Part shown: piece after piece, positions 26,735 to 33,933 of the stretch
Layout of the letters: each line of letters begins with the position of its first letter
Numbering within the stretch: the stretch's first letter is position 1
Assembly (NCBI RefSeq): GCF_946222045.1
Contig: NZ_CAMILN010000011.1
Span: 1 to 43,816 of the forward strand
Source of the DNA: an uncultured Peptoniphilus sp.
GTDB lineage: Bacteria; Bacillota; Clostridia; Tissierellales; Peptoniphilaceae
Reading direction: 5' to 3'
DNA length: 43,816 bases
Notes under the pieces: generated by a model
What the model was told of the DNA's origin: nothing
Seen by the model: the letters and a program-made list of their open reading frames with translations, nothing else
The model's database searches: none
Translations under genes and position numbers: made by a program

Positions 26735-28078
26735 TTAAATTGCTTCCATTTTTCTTCTTACAAAGGTGTTCATAAAGTAGGCTATGAAAAATACTGACGC
26801 AATTTCTGCAATTACGTAACCCCACCAGATTTCATTTACTGTAAAATATGTCACTGCTATATAGGCAACTGGCAGTAGGACTATAATTTGTCTTAGGATT
26901 GAGTCAAGTAGTGCCAATATTCCATTTCCAAATGCCTGGAATATAGATGTCCCAACTATCGATATGCCTGCAAATACATAGGATAGGGCACAAATCCTAA
27001 GCATTGGTATTCCTATCTCTAACATCTTGCCCGATGCTGAGAATATTCCTAAGATTTCTCTTGGAAAGGTCATAATAAGCCCTGACACTATTAGGGTCAT
27101 GACTATTACTGTTAAAAAGGCAAGCTTAATTGCTTTTATAATCCTATCTTTATATTTTGCCCCATAGTTGTAGGCAATGATTGGAACTAGTCCGTTGTTT
27201 ATTCCAAATATTGGCATAAATACAAAGGACTGAACCTTGAAATAGGCTCCAAGGGCTGCTATGGCAGATGTGGAAATCTCTGATAGCATTTTGTTTAATA
27301 CATATATTGTAAAGGACTGGATTGTTATTGTAATCATTGATGGGATCCCAACAATGTAAATTTCTTTTATAATTTTTGGGTTAAAAGAAAACTTCTTAAT
27401 AGTTATATCTGGATTAAACTTGTGCTGGAAGAAGGCTCCGCATATTGCTCCAATGATTTGTCCTGTTACAGTTGCAACTGCTGCACCCTTTACCCCCATG
27501 GCTGGAAGTCCAAAATAACCAAAAATAAATATTGGGTCCAGAATAATATTTAATACTGCCCCAATTAGTTGGGTCAACATGGTAAATATTGTCCTGCCCG
27601 TTGACTGAAGGGTTCTTTCCAAAAATATTTGTGTAAATACACCTACAGACAAGCCCATTACAATTTGAAGATAGGCCACTCCATAGTTAATTATATTTTC
27701 ATTCGTTGTTTGAGCAGAGACAAAGGGTCTCGGTAAAAACCTTGACAATATTAGGAGAAGTATCCCGTATAGTATGGCAAGTGTAAGTCCATTTTCCGCT
27801 GTCTTGTTGGCCCGATCAAAGTTTTTCTCTCCCAAGTATCTTGAGATGAGTGAGTTCATACCAACTCCTGTACCTACTCCAATTCCTATCATTATATTTT
27901 GAATAGGAAAGGCAATGGCAATGGCTGTGAAGGCCTCTTCATTTATCTTTCCAATGTAGTAGGAGTCTACCAAGTTATACATAGATTGGATAAACATAGA
28001 GATCACAATTGGAAAGGACACTTGAAATAAAAGTTTTGGGATTGACATAGTCCCCAATTTATTTTCATTGTTTTGCAC
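26735..28078 (-). CDS. MATE family multidrug/cation antiporter
   Basis: The 447-residue protein has about 12 hydrophobic segments, the usual MATE size. The start shows PKLLFQVSFPIVISMFIQSMYNLVDSYYIG, the first MATE helix with its conserved Q-x-x-Y-N-x-x-D pattern. SLISRYLGEK after helix 2 and a second half beginning near residue 230 complete the fold. It fits the MepA/NorM-like group that exports cationic drugs in exchange for Na+ or H+. It lies directly upstream of tuf on the same strand, but tuf has its own promoter. GAGGTG precedes the start. The substrate cannot be told from sequence. Confidence 0.93.
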   Translation of the reverse strand: MQNNENKLGTMSIPKLLFQVSFPIVISMFIQSMYNLVDSYYIGKINEEAFTAIAIAFPIQNIMIGIGVGTGVGMNSLISRYLGEKNFDRANKTAENGLTLAILYGILLLILSRFLPRPFVSAQTTNENIINYGVAYLQIVMGLSVGVFTQIFLERTLQSTGRTIFTMLTQLIGAVLNIILDPIFIFGYFGLPAMGVKGAAVATVTGQIIGAICGAFFQHKFNPDITIKKFSFNPKIIKEIYIVGIPSMITITIQSFTIYVLNKMLSEISTSAIAALGAYFKVQSFVFMPIFGINNGLVPIIAYNYGAKYKDRIIKAIKLAFLTVIVMTLIVSGLIMTFPREILGIFSASGKMLEIGIPMLRICALSYVFAGISIVGTSIFQAFGNGILALLDSILRQIIVLLPVAYIAVTYFTVNEIWWGYVIAEIASVFFIAYFMNTFVRRKMEAI

Positions 28079-28116
28079 TTAATCACCTCTTACTTTTTTC
28101 ATTACAATCTTAACTA

Positions 28117-28122
28117 TTATAT
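28117..28122 (-). promoter_or_regulatory. Possible -10 box of the MATE gene
   Basis: TATAAT on the minus strand lies about 40 bp upstream of the start codon. The -35 is weak. Confidence 0.35.
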
Positions 28123-28146
28123 AGGAAGATATAAGTTTTTTGAAGT

Positions 28147-28180
28147 ATAAAAAAGAAGTTAGGAAAATTCCCAACTTCTT
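28147..28180 (-). terminator. Terminator of the small membrane protein gene
   Basis: On the minus strand AAGAAGTT-G-GGAA pairs with TTCC-T-AACTTCTT, followed by TTTT. It separates the small gene from the MATE gene. Confidence 0.8.
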
Positions 28181-28250
28181 AAATATCATTTTTTTCTCTT
28201 AACAGTAATAATATTTTCGTAATAGTATAGAAAAAAAGATTAAACCAATC

Positions 28251-28409
28251 CTATTTATTTTTATAAATATCGTATAAGCAATAACAAATCTGAACAAAAA
28301 ATCCAAAAGTAAATAGCAAAAATATACTACGACCTCTTTTAAAATATGATATAAGAGTAAAAATTAAAAATATAAAATTTAAAAATATTAACGTTTTATT
28401 CTTCTTCAA
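28251..28409 (-). CDS. Small two-helix membrane protein of unknown function
   Basis: I prefer the TTG at 28407-28409 because AGGTG lies five to six bases before it, giving 52 residues starting with Lys-Lys-Asn-Lys; a GTG at 28439 would give 62. Two hydrophobic segments (TLIFLNFIFLIFTLISYF and IFLLFTFGFFVQICYCLYDI) are linked by a short basic loop (KRGR), so both ends may lie on the same side of the membrane. I do not recognise a family. Having its own ribosome binding site and a clean terminator argues for a real gene. It is divergent from the D-2-hydroxyacid dehydrogenase. Confidence 0.55.
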   Translation of the reverse strand: MKKNKTLIFLNFIFLIFTLISYFKRGRSIFLLFTFGFFVQICYCLYDIYKNK

Positions 28410-28618
28410 AATATCACCTGCTAAATTTAATAATATCACAATTCTCGTCCATTTCTAAATTTTATTTTCTCAATTAAGGAAATTACTAAATATTATTACT
28501 ATTTAAATTTTACTTTAAAATATAATATTGAATTTTTTTCAATTTATTTTTTAATTATTTCCAGCGCACTTTATACAATAATCATTTAATGTTAAAATAA
28601 AAGCAACGAGGTGATTTT

Positions 28619-29572
28619 TTGAAATTATTGATTACGAGTAATATTCCAGAAAAAATTTACGATGAGCTAGACAAACATTTTGAAATAAGCTATCACGACT
28701 CCAACGTTCCACTAAAAAAAGAAGAAATTATAGAAATGATAAAGGGACAAGATGCTCTTTTATGTCCCCTATCAGATAAAATCGATAAGGATGTAATTGA
28801 TGCTGGCGACAATTTAAAAATTATTGCCAACTATGGAGCTGGCTTCGACAATATAGATATTGATTACGCAAGAGAAAAGGGAATTGTTGTTACTAACGCA
28901 CCTGCTCCTGCATCTGCTGTGTCCACAGCTGAACTTGCTTTTGGCCTTATGCTTGCTGCTGCAAGACGCATTGTATCTGGCGACAAGGTAACAAGGGCTG
29001 GAGAATTTTACGGCTGGAGACCAACTTTTTATCTTGGAAGTCAACTTAAAGGAAAGACTCTTGGCATCATTGGCCTAGGAAACATTGGAAAAAACCTTGC
29101 CAAGAGGGCAAGAGCCTTTGAAATGAAGGTTGTCTATTATTCACGCACAAGAAAAGAAGATTTCGAAAAAGAATTTGGCCTAGAATACATGGATAAAGAT
29201 GAGGTAATAAAGTCTTCTGACTTTTTAAGTCTTCACACAGCCTTTGTGCCTGAACTCCATCACATGATTTCCAAAAAAGAACTTGAAATGATGAAAAAAT
29301 CTGCTATATTAATTAATGCGTCTAGGGGTCCAGTTGTTGACGAAGAAGCCCTTGCCAATGCACTAATAGAAAATGTAATTGCAGGAGCAGCCCTTGATGT
29401 TTATGAATTTGAACCAAAGGTAAATGAAAAACTCATGGACCTAGACAATGTAATTCTTGCTCCTCACCTTGGTAATGCAACTTTTGAAGCAAGACTTGAG
29501 ATGGGAGAAAATGCAAAGGACAATTTAATTGCCTTCAAGGAAGGCAAGAGTCCTAAGAACAAAGTAAACTGA
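28619..29572 (+). CDS. D-2-hydroxyacid dehydrogenase
   Basis: The 317-residue protein starts at TTG with GAGGTG six bases upstream. It has the two-domain layout of NAD-dependent D-isomer-specific 2-hydroxyacid dehydrogenases: a substrate domain (1-100 and 290-317) around a Rossmann domain with GIIGLGNIGKNLAKRA near residue 145. The catalytic Arg is in NASRGPVVDEEAL, the Glu follows in the VYEFEP segment, and the His is in LAPHLGNATFEA. YGAGFDNIDID fits the glyoxylate/hydroxypyruvate reductase and D-lactate branches. The substrate is not certain. HutG begins 8 nt downstream, so the two are an operon. Confidence 0.9.
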   Translation: MKLLITSNIPEKIYDELDKHFEISYHDSNVPLKKEEIIEMIKGQDALLCPLSDKIDKDVIDAGDNLKIIANYGAGFDNIDIDYAREKGIVVTNAPAPASAVSTAELAFGLMLAAARRIVSGDKVTRAGEFYGWRPTFYLGSQLKGKTLGIIGLGNIGKNLAKRARAFEMKVVYYSRTRKEDFEKEFGLEYMDKDEVIKSSDFLSLHTAFVPELHHMISKKELEMMKKSAILINASRGPVVDEEALANALIENVIAGAALDVYEFEPKVNEKLMDLDNVILAPHLGNATFEARLEMGENAKDNLIAFKEGKSPKNKVN

Positions 29573-29580
29573 GGTGTAAA

Positions 29581-30612
29581 ATGATAAATTATTATAGTCC
29601 ACAAGAAATGACAATATGGTCTGGAAGAGTCGATGACGAAAATGATTATGAATCCTTTAGATGGCATCAATGGGTTAAACCACTTGACCTAAACGATGAG
29701 AACCTAAGTCCCTTTGATGGCAAACTTGGCTTTGGTATCGTAGGCTTTGAATCTGACCAAGGTATTGAACTTAACAAGGGAAGGTTTGGAGCTGCTGCTG
29801 GTCCTGCTGCCATAAGAAAGGAACTTGCAAAGCTTCCATGTCAATTCTCTGAAGAAGTTAAAGTTTTTGACTGCGGCAATGTCACAAGTAAGTATACAAC
29901 TCTTGAAGCCAGCCAAGACGAGCTGGCAAAGGCTGTAAAAAGAGTCCTTGAATTAAATTTATTTCCTTTGGTTCTTGGTGGAGGTCACGAAACTGCCTTT
30001 GGTCACTACAAGGGAATTAGCACTTTTCTTGATGACAAGGAAGACAACAAGCTTGGCATTTTAAATTTTGATGCCCACTTTGATCTTAGACCTTATGAAA
30101 AAGGAAAGGGAACAAGTGGAACTATGTTTAGGCAAATTGCAGACTACACTCGTGAAAAGGGAACTGAGTATGCCTACTATGTAATGGGAATTCAAAAACA
30201 CTCCAACACGCTTTCACTTTTTAGGACTGCTGAAGACCTTGGAGTTAAGTATGTACTTGGCAAGAACTTAATCAATGGAAACTTTTTTGAAATTGTTCAC
30301 GAACTTGATGAGTACATCCAGGAACAAGACCATCTTTACGTTACAATTTGTATGGACTGCTTTACATCTTCCTTTGCTCCAGGAGTCTCTGCTCCACAAG
30401 CCTTGGGAATTGATCCAGAGAAAGTAATCCTACTTTTAAAACACGTCTTCTCTACTGGAAAGCCAACTAGCTTTGACATATGTGAAGTATCTCCAAGATT
30501 TGACCACGACTCTGTAACTGCCAACTTGGCATCAATCCTTGTTTACACAGTCGTATCAACTATGGCCAACCACGTTTTAGGTAATAAAAATAAAAAATAT
30601 ATTCCTAACTAA
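29581..30612 (+). CDS. hutG: Formimidoylglutamase
   Basis: HutG splits N-formimidoyl-L-glutamate into glutamate and formamide, the last step of one histidine degradation route. The 343-residue protein belongs to the ureohydrolase (arginase) family. The dinuclear Mn ligands are readable: His in LGGGHETAFGH, Asp-x-His-x-x-x-Asp in NFDAHFDLR, and Asp in TICMDCFTSSFAPGVSAP. The N-terminal YSPQEMTIWSGRVDDENDYESFRWHQ matches HutG rather than arginase or agmatinase. The TICMD form (Cys where arginase has the first Asp of D-x-D) is as I recall it from staphylococcal HutG, so it is a subfamily trait. hutH, hutU and hutI are not in this window. GAGGTG precedes the start. Confidence 0.92.
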   Translation: MINYYSPQEMTIWSGRVDDENDYESFRWHQWVKPLDLNDENLSPFDGKLGFGIVGFESDQGIELNKGRFGAAAGPAAIRKELAKLPCQFSEEVKVFDCGNVTSKYTTLEASQDELAKAVKRVLELNLFPLVLGGGHETAFGHYKGISTFLDDKEDNKLGILNFDAHFDLRPYEKGKGTSGTMFRQIADYTREKGTEYAYYVMGIQKHSNTLSLFRTAEDLGVKYVLGKNLINGNFFEIVHELDEYIQEQDHLYVTICMDCFTSSFAPGVSAPQALGIDPEKVILLLKHVFSTGKPTSFDICEVSPRFDHDSVTANLASILVYTVVSTMANHVLGNKNKKYIPN

Positions 30613-30634
30613 AAATATTTTAAGCATAAAAATT

Positions 30635-30660
30635 GCCATGGATTTCTCCACGGCTTTTTC
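30635..30660 (+). terminator. Terminator of the hydroxyacid dehydrogenase-hutG operon
   Basis: GCC-A-TGG pairs with CCA-C-GGC and is followed by TTTTTCTTTT; one internal mismatch. Confidence 0.65.
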
Positions 30661-30690
30661 TTTTGCCAAAAATTATTTTATTTTTACACT

Positions 30691-31470
30691 TTATAAAGAG
30701 TTTCCCGACTCAATAGAAATTTCATAAAACTTATCTAAAATCGAATCTAGCTTGAGATTTTTCTTTTCCTCTCCATCAAAGTCCATAATCTTTTCTCCCT
30801 TGTGCATCATTATGAGTCTGTCTCCATATTCAAGAGAATAATTTAAGTTGTGGGTAACCATAAGGGCTGTCAAATTTTTTTCTCTCACAATTTTATTTGT
30901 AATTTCCATAACTGTGTCGGCTGTCTTTGGGTCAAGAGCCGCTGTGTGTTCGTCTAGGATCAAAAAATCTATGGGGACAAGTGTAGCCATTATCAGGGCC
31001 AGGGCCTGTCTTTGGCCGCCTGATAGGAGTCCAACCTTATCATCTAGTTTATCTTCTAGCCCAAGTCCAAGACCTCTTAGACTTTCCCTATAAATTTCCC
31101 TCTTCTTTTTATTTACTCCTGGCAGCAAGTTCCATGACTTATTTTTATTTTCTGCCATGGACATGTTTTCTAAAATCGTCATATTTGGTGAAGTCCCCAT
31201 CTTTGGATCTTGAAAGACCCTTCCCATCTTGACGTATCTCTTATGCTCTGGAATTCTTTTAAGACTTTCTCCGTCGATTAAAATTTCTCCTGAGTCTTCT
31301 CTTAGGGACCCACAAATAATATTTAAGAGAGTGGATTTTCCCGACCCATTAGACCCGATAATGCTGACAAATTGTCCTTTGGGTAGACTCAAGTCAAAGC
31401 CAGAAAAAAGTTTATTCTCATTTGCTGTTCCAATATTGAAAGTTTTGTCAATTGATTTTAGTTCAAGCAT
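30691..31470 (-). CDS. trpZ: ATP-binding protein of a predicted tryptophan ABC transporter
   Basis: I start the protein at MLELKSIDK (ATG 31468-31470), where AAAGAAGG lies upstream. The longer reading starts at a TTG inside the permease gene. The ATPase of 259 residues has Walker A GSNGSGKST, a VFQDPKMGTSP Q-loop, the signature LLSGGQRQALAL, Walker B DFLILDEHTAALDPK and the switch His in VTHNLNYSL. Its start overlaps the permease stop by 8 nt (ATGCTTGA), showing translational coupling. It is the last gene of a three-gene importer operon behind a T-box with a UGG specifier, so tryptophan is the inferred substrate. Confidence 0.88.
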   Translation of the reverse strand: MLELKSIDKTFNIGTANENKLFSGFDLSLPKGQFVSIIGSNGSGKSTLLNIICGSLREDSGEILIDGESLKRIPEHKRYVKMGRVFQDPKMGTSPNMTILENMSMAENKNKSWNLLPGVNKKKREIYRESLRGLGLGLEDKLDDKVGLLSGGQRQALALIMATLVPIDFLILDEHTAALDPKTADTVMEITNKIVREKNLTALMVTHNLNYSLEYGDRLIMMHKGEKIMDFDGEEKKNLKLDSILDKFYEISIESGNSL

Positions 31471-32341
31471 GATGGACCTTCTTTCTCTTTCCCCTTCCTG
31501 CAATTAAAATCACAAGGAAGATCAAGGCAGTTATAAGTTTCATTGAGTTGGCTGAAAATCCCAGGGCAATGGCAAGGGCAATTGAAGCCTTATAAAGGAT
31601 TGAACCCATAAGGACTTTTGTGGTGTCCTTGATTGAATCAAAGGACTGCAAAAGTTTCATTCCAAGTACAACTGAAGCAAGACCCATTACCATAGACCCA
31701 GTTCCCATGGAAACTTCAAAAAATCTCTGCTCTTGACAAACTATGGCTCCACTTAGGGCAACAAGTCCATTAGAAAGTGCAAGGCCACAAATTTTTACCT
31801 TACCAGGATCAACTGCCATGGTCCTCACAAGACTTTCGTTATCGCCACAGGCCTTTAAAATAAATCCAGCCTTGGTTTTCAAAAAATAATCTAATATAAA
31901 TTTCATTACAAGAACAAGGGGAATCATTACAAAGAGCAGGTCATAAGACTTTAAATTTTCTGGCACAAGTCTTGCAAGACCTGTAGAAAAAATTGTCTCA
32001 CTATTAAAGATAGGCACATTGGCCTTGCCTGCAATTTTTAAATTAATTGTCCAAAGGGCCGTCTGCATTATTAGACCTGCAAGGAGCTCTTCTACCTTTA
32101 GTTTGATGTGGATAAGACCTGTCAAAGATCCTGCCAAAGCACCAGCCAAAAAACTAATGACTAGAGCGAGGCCAGGGTTTATTCCCCTTAGGATGGCAAA
32201 GACTGTTACTGCTGCACCTAGAGGAAAAGACCCGTCAACTGTCAAGTCTGGGAAGTCCAAGATGCTATAGGCAATGTAAAGACCCAGTGCCAAGAAACTG
32301 TAAGTCAGACCCTGGCTTATTATTCCTAATAAGATGTCCAT
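31463..32341 (-). CDS. trpY: Permease of a predicted tryptophan ABC transporter
   Basis: The 292-residue permease has about eight to nine hydrophobic segments and the fold of branched-chain amino acid/ribose-type (LivH/RbsC) permeases: SFLALGLYIAYSILDFPDLTVDGSFPLGAA at the start and ACGDNESLVRTMAVDPGKVKICGLALSNGLVALSGA in the cytoplasmic EAA-like region. This matches partners of the PF04392 (ABC_sub_bind) binding proteins. It begins 7 nt after the binding-protein gene and overlaps the ATPase gene. Specificity for tryptophan is inferred from the upstream T-box. Confidence 0.88.
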   Translation of the reverse strand: MDILLGIISQGLTYSFLALGLYIAYSILDFPDLTVDGSFPLGAAVTVFAILRGINPGLALVISFLAGALAGSLTGLIHIKLKVEELLAGLIMQTALWTINLKIAGKANVPIFNSETIFSTGLARLVPENLKSYDLLFVMIPLVLVMKFILDYFLKTKAGFILKACGDNESLVRTMAVDPGKVKICGLALSNGLVALSGAIVCQEQRFFEVSMGTGSMVMGLASVVLGMKLLQSFDSIKDTTKVLMGSILYKASIALAIALGFSANSMKLITALIFLVILIAGRGKRKKVHHA

Positions 32342-32348
32342 GACCCAC

Positions 32349-33362
32349 CTACTTTTCTTCAGGAGATCCTATCTCAGTAAAATTTTCTGAAGCTCTATCA
32401 AGTAAGTCCTTTGGAATATCTATCCCAAGGTCTTCAGCAACCTTTGAGTTGAGATATAAGTTTGGCTTTTCAATAATTTCATAAGCCATCTCACTGGCCT
32501 TGGCTTCTCCTCTTAAAATTTTTGCAGCCATCTTACCAGTTTGTTTTCCAAGAGAAATATATTCAATCCCTTCTGATCCAAGACAACCCATCTTCACTTG
32601 CTCAATTTCAGAACCAAAAACAGGAATTTTCTTTGCATTTGCCTTGTCTAAAATTGTTGGAAGAGAATTCACAACTGTGTTGTCCAAAAGATTTGTCATA
32701 GCATCAACTTTTGAAAGTAAGTTGTCTGTTGCTAGAGGTATGTCTGCAGTTGTATTTATGGCTTCATCAATAACTTTAAAATCGTACTTGCCTGCAAGGT
32801 CTTTGTAAATCTGTAACATTGAATCAGAGTTTGCTTCACTAGATGTGTGAAGGATGCCAAGATTTTTTGCATCAGGTAAAAGCTCTCTTATTAATTTTAA
32901 TTGGGCTTCCACTGGCAAGATGTCGCTTGTGCCTGTTATATTGCCAAGAGGGTTTTTGTTTTCATCTGCAACTTGTGCCACCACTGGGTCAGTGATTGCT
33001 GTGTAGACAACTGGAATGTCTGTCTTCATTGTGGCATTATAGGCACTCATAGCAGCTGGTGTGGCAATGGCTGTCACCATGTCCACCTTGTTGCCCACAA
33101 AGGCATCTGCTATTTGGGCAGCAATCCCCATGTCTGCTTGGGCATTTTGGTAGTCAACTTCTAAATTTTTTCCTTCAACAAAACCTTCTTCCTCAAGACC
33201 TTGCAAGAAACCTTCCCTACAATTATCAAGTGATGGGTGTTGGGCAAATTGTAAAATTCCAATCTTATAAACTTTTTCACTATCAGAAGTTTTTTCTCCA
33301 CTTCCACTTGAACATCCAACTAACAATAAAACTAATGACAATACTCCTAAAATTTTTTTCAT
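32349..33362 (-). CDS. trpX: Substrate-binding lipoprotein of a predicted tryptophan ABC transporter
   Basis: I start at the ATG 33360-33362, which lies seven bases after AAGGAG; an upstream TTG and ATG sit too close to or before the site. The product has 337 residues with a lipoprotein signal (LLLVGC lipobox near residue 16). The mature part is a two-lobe ABC_sub_bind (PF04392) protein: YKIGILQFAQHPSLDNCREGF at the front and DIPVVYTAITDPVVAQ in the middle. This family contains TrpX of streptococci and other Firmicutes. It is the first gene of the operon, and its leader is a T-box with a UGG (Trp) specifier, which makes tryptophan or a close precursor the best substrate guess. Confidence 0.9.
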   Translation of the reverse strand: MKKILGVLSLVLLLVGCSSGSGEKTSDSEKVYKIGILQFAQHPSLDNCREGFLQGLEEEGFVEGKNLEVDYQNAQADMGIAAQIADAFVGNKVDMVTAIATPAAMSAYNATMKTDIPVVYTAITDPVVAQVADENKNPLGNITGTSDILPVEAQLKLIRELLPDAKNLGILHTSSEANSDSMLQIYKDLAGKYDFKVIDEAINTTADIPLATDNLLSKVDAMTNLLDNTVVNSLPTILDKANAKKIPVFGSEIEQVKMGCLGSEGIEYISLGKQTGKMAAKILRGEAKASEMAYEIIEKPNLYLNSKVAEDLGIDIPKDLLDRASENFTEIGSPEEK

Positions 33363-33404
33363 TTTCATTCTCCTTTTCCTCAAACTATGAGAGAAGGATG
33401 GAAA

Positions 33405-33661
33405 TAAAAAAAGACTTCCATCCCTAATGGGACAAAAGTCTAAACTTCTGCGGTACCACCCAAATTTGCATAAAGCACCCTCTCATCAATACTAACATAT
33501 TGGTCTTATTTTAACGGCTAAGTCCCGTCGGGTATTACTTTAAATCAAAGATTTATTTCTCCCCGCCCTCAGGAGTCCATTCATTTATACTTCACTTGCA
33601 AGTCTCTCACCATGTGACTTACTCTCTTTAAAGGTCCGTATAAATTACTAATCTCCTTTAT
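33405..33661 (-). promoter_or_regulatory. Tryptophan T-box riboswitch controlling trpXYZ
   Basis: The minus-strand leader has the main T-box parts. The lower Stem I pairs GGAG with CTCC; above it TTTATAC pairs with GTATAAA. Between them on the 3' side is the specifier loop TGAATGGA, in which GAA-TGG-A puts the codon UGG (Trp) at 33577-33579. The 14-nt T-box GGGTGGTACCGCAG is at 33448-33461. A terminator (AGACTT/AAGTCT with inner CCC/GGG at about 33411-33441) follows with TTTTTTT. Uncharged tRNA-Trp should pair with UGG and with the UGGU bulge, preventing termination and turning on uptake. Confidence 0.93.
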
Positions 33662-33680
33662 CGGTTTATCGATTAGATAT

Positions 33681-33709
33681 AATATAGTACTTGAATTTTA
33701 TTTTGTCAA
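33681..33709 (-). promoter_or_regulatory. Promoter of the T-box-trpXYZ operon
   Basis: On the minus strand TTGACA (33704-33709) and TATATT (33681-33686) are separated by exactly 17 bp, just upstream of T-box Stem I. Confidence 0.85.
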
Positions 33710-33858
33710 GGATAAATTTTTCTTTTTAATTTTATTTTGATTTAAAAATTTTCAAAGCTATTAAATTAGGTCTTATAAAAATAATTTTCTCTATTTAAAA
33801 TTTATTAAGACTTCATAAATATTTCTCAAGTTATATTTTAAAATAAATCTTCAAAAGT

Positions 33859-33887
33859 TTGACTATTTAAATAAAAAGATATATATT
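33859..33887 (+). promoter_or_regulatory. htpG: Promoter of htpG
   Basis: TTGACT (33859-33864) and TATATT (33882-33887) are separated by 17 bp, directly in front of the CIRCE element. Confidence 0.75.
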
Positions 33888-33888
33888 A

Positions 33889-33915
33889 TTAGCAGAAGCA
33901 TCTATTGAGTGCTAA
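33889..33915 (+). promoter_or_regulatory. htpG: CIRCE element (HrcA operator) of htpG
   Basis: TTAGCAGAA-N9-GAGTGCTAA: the right arm is a perfect CIRCE arm, the left arm matches 6 of 9 positions, and the 9-bp spacer is exact. It starts two bases after the -10 box, the usual place for HrcA repression of heat-shock operons. Confidence 0.85.
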
Positions 33916-33933
33916 TAATAGGAAGGTGATTTT

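Noticed and set aside
30346..30400. Missing metal-binding Asp in HutG (Cys-Met-Asp instead of Asp-x-Asp)
   Set aside because: As I recall, staphylococcal HutG also has TICMD at this place, so it is a normal trait of this branch and not a lost active site.
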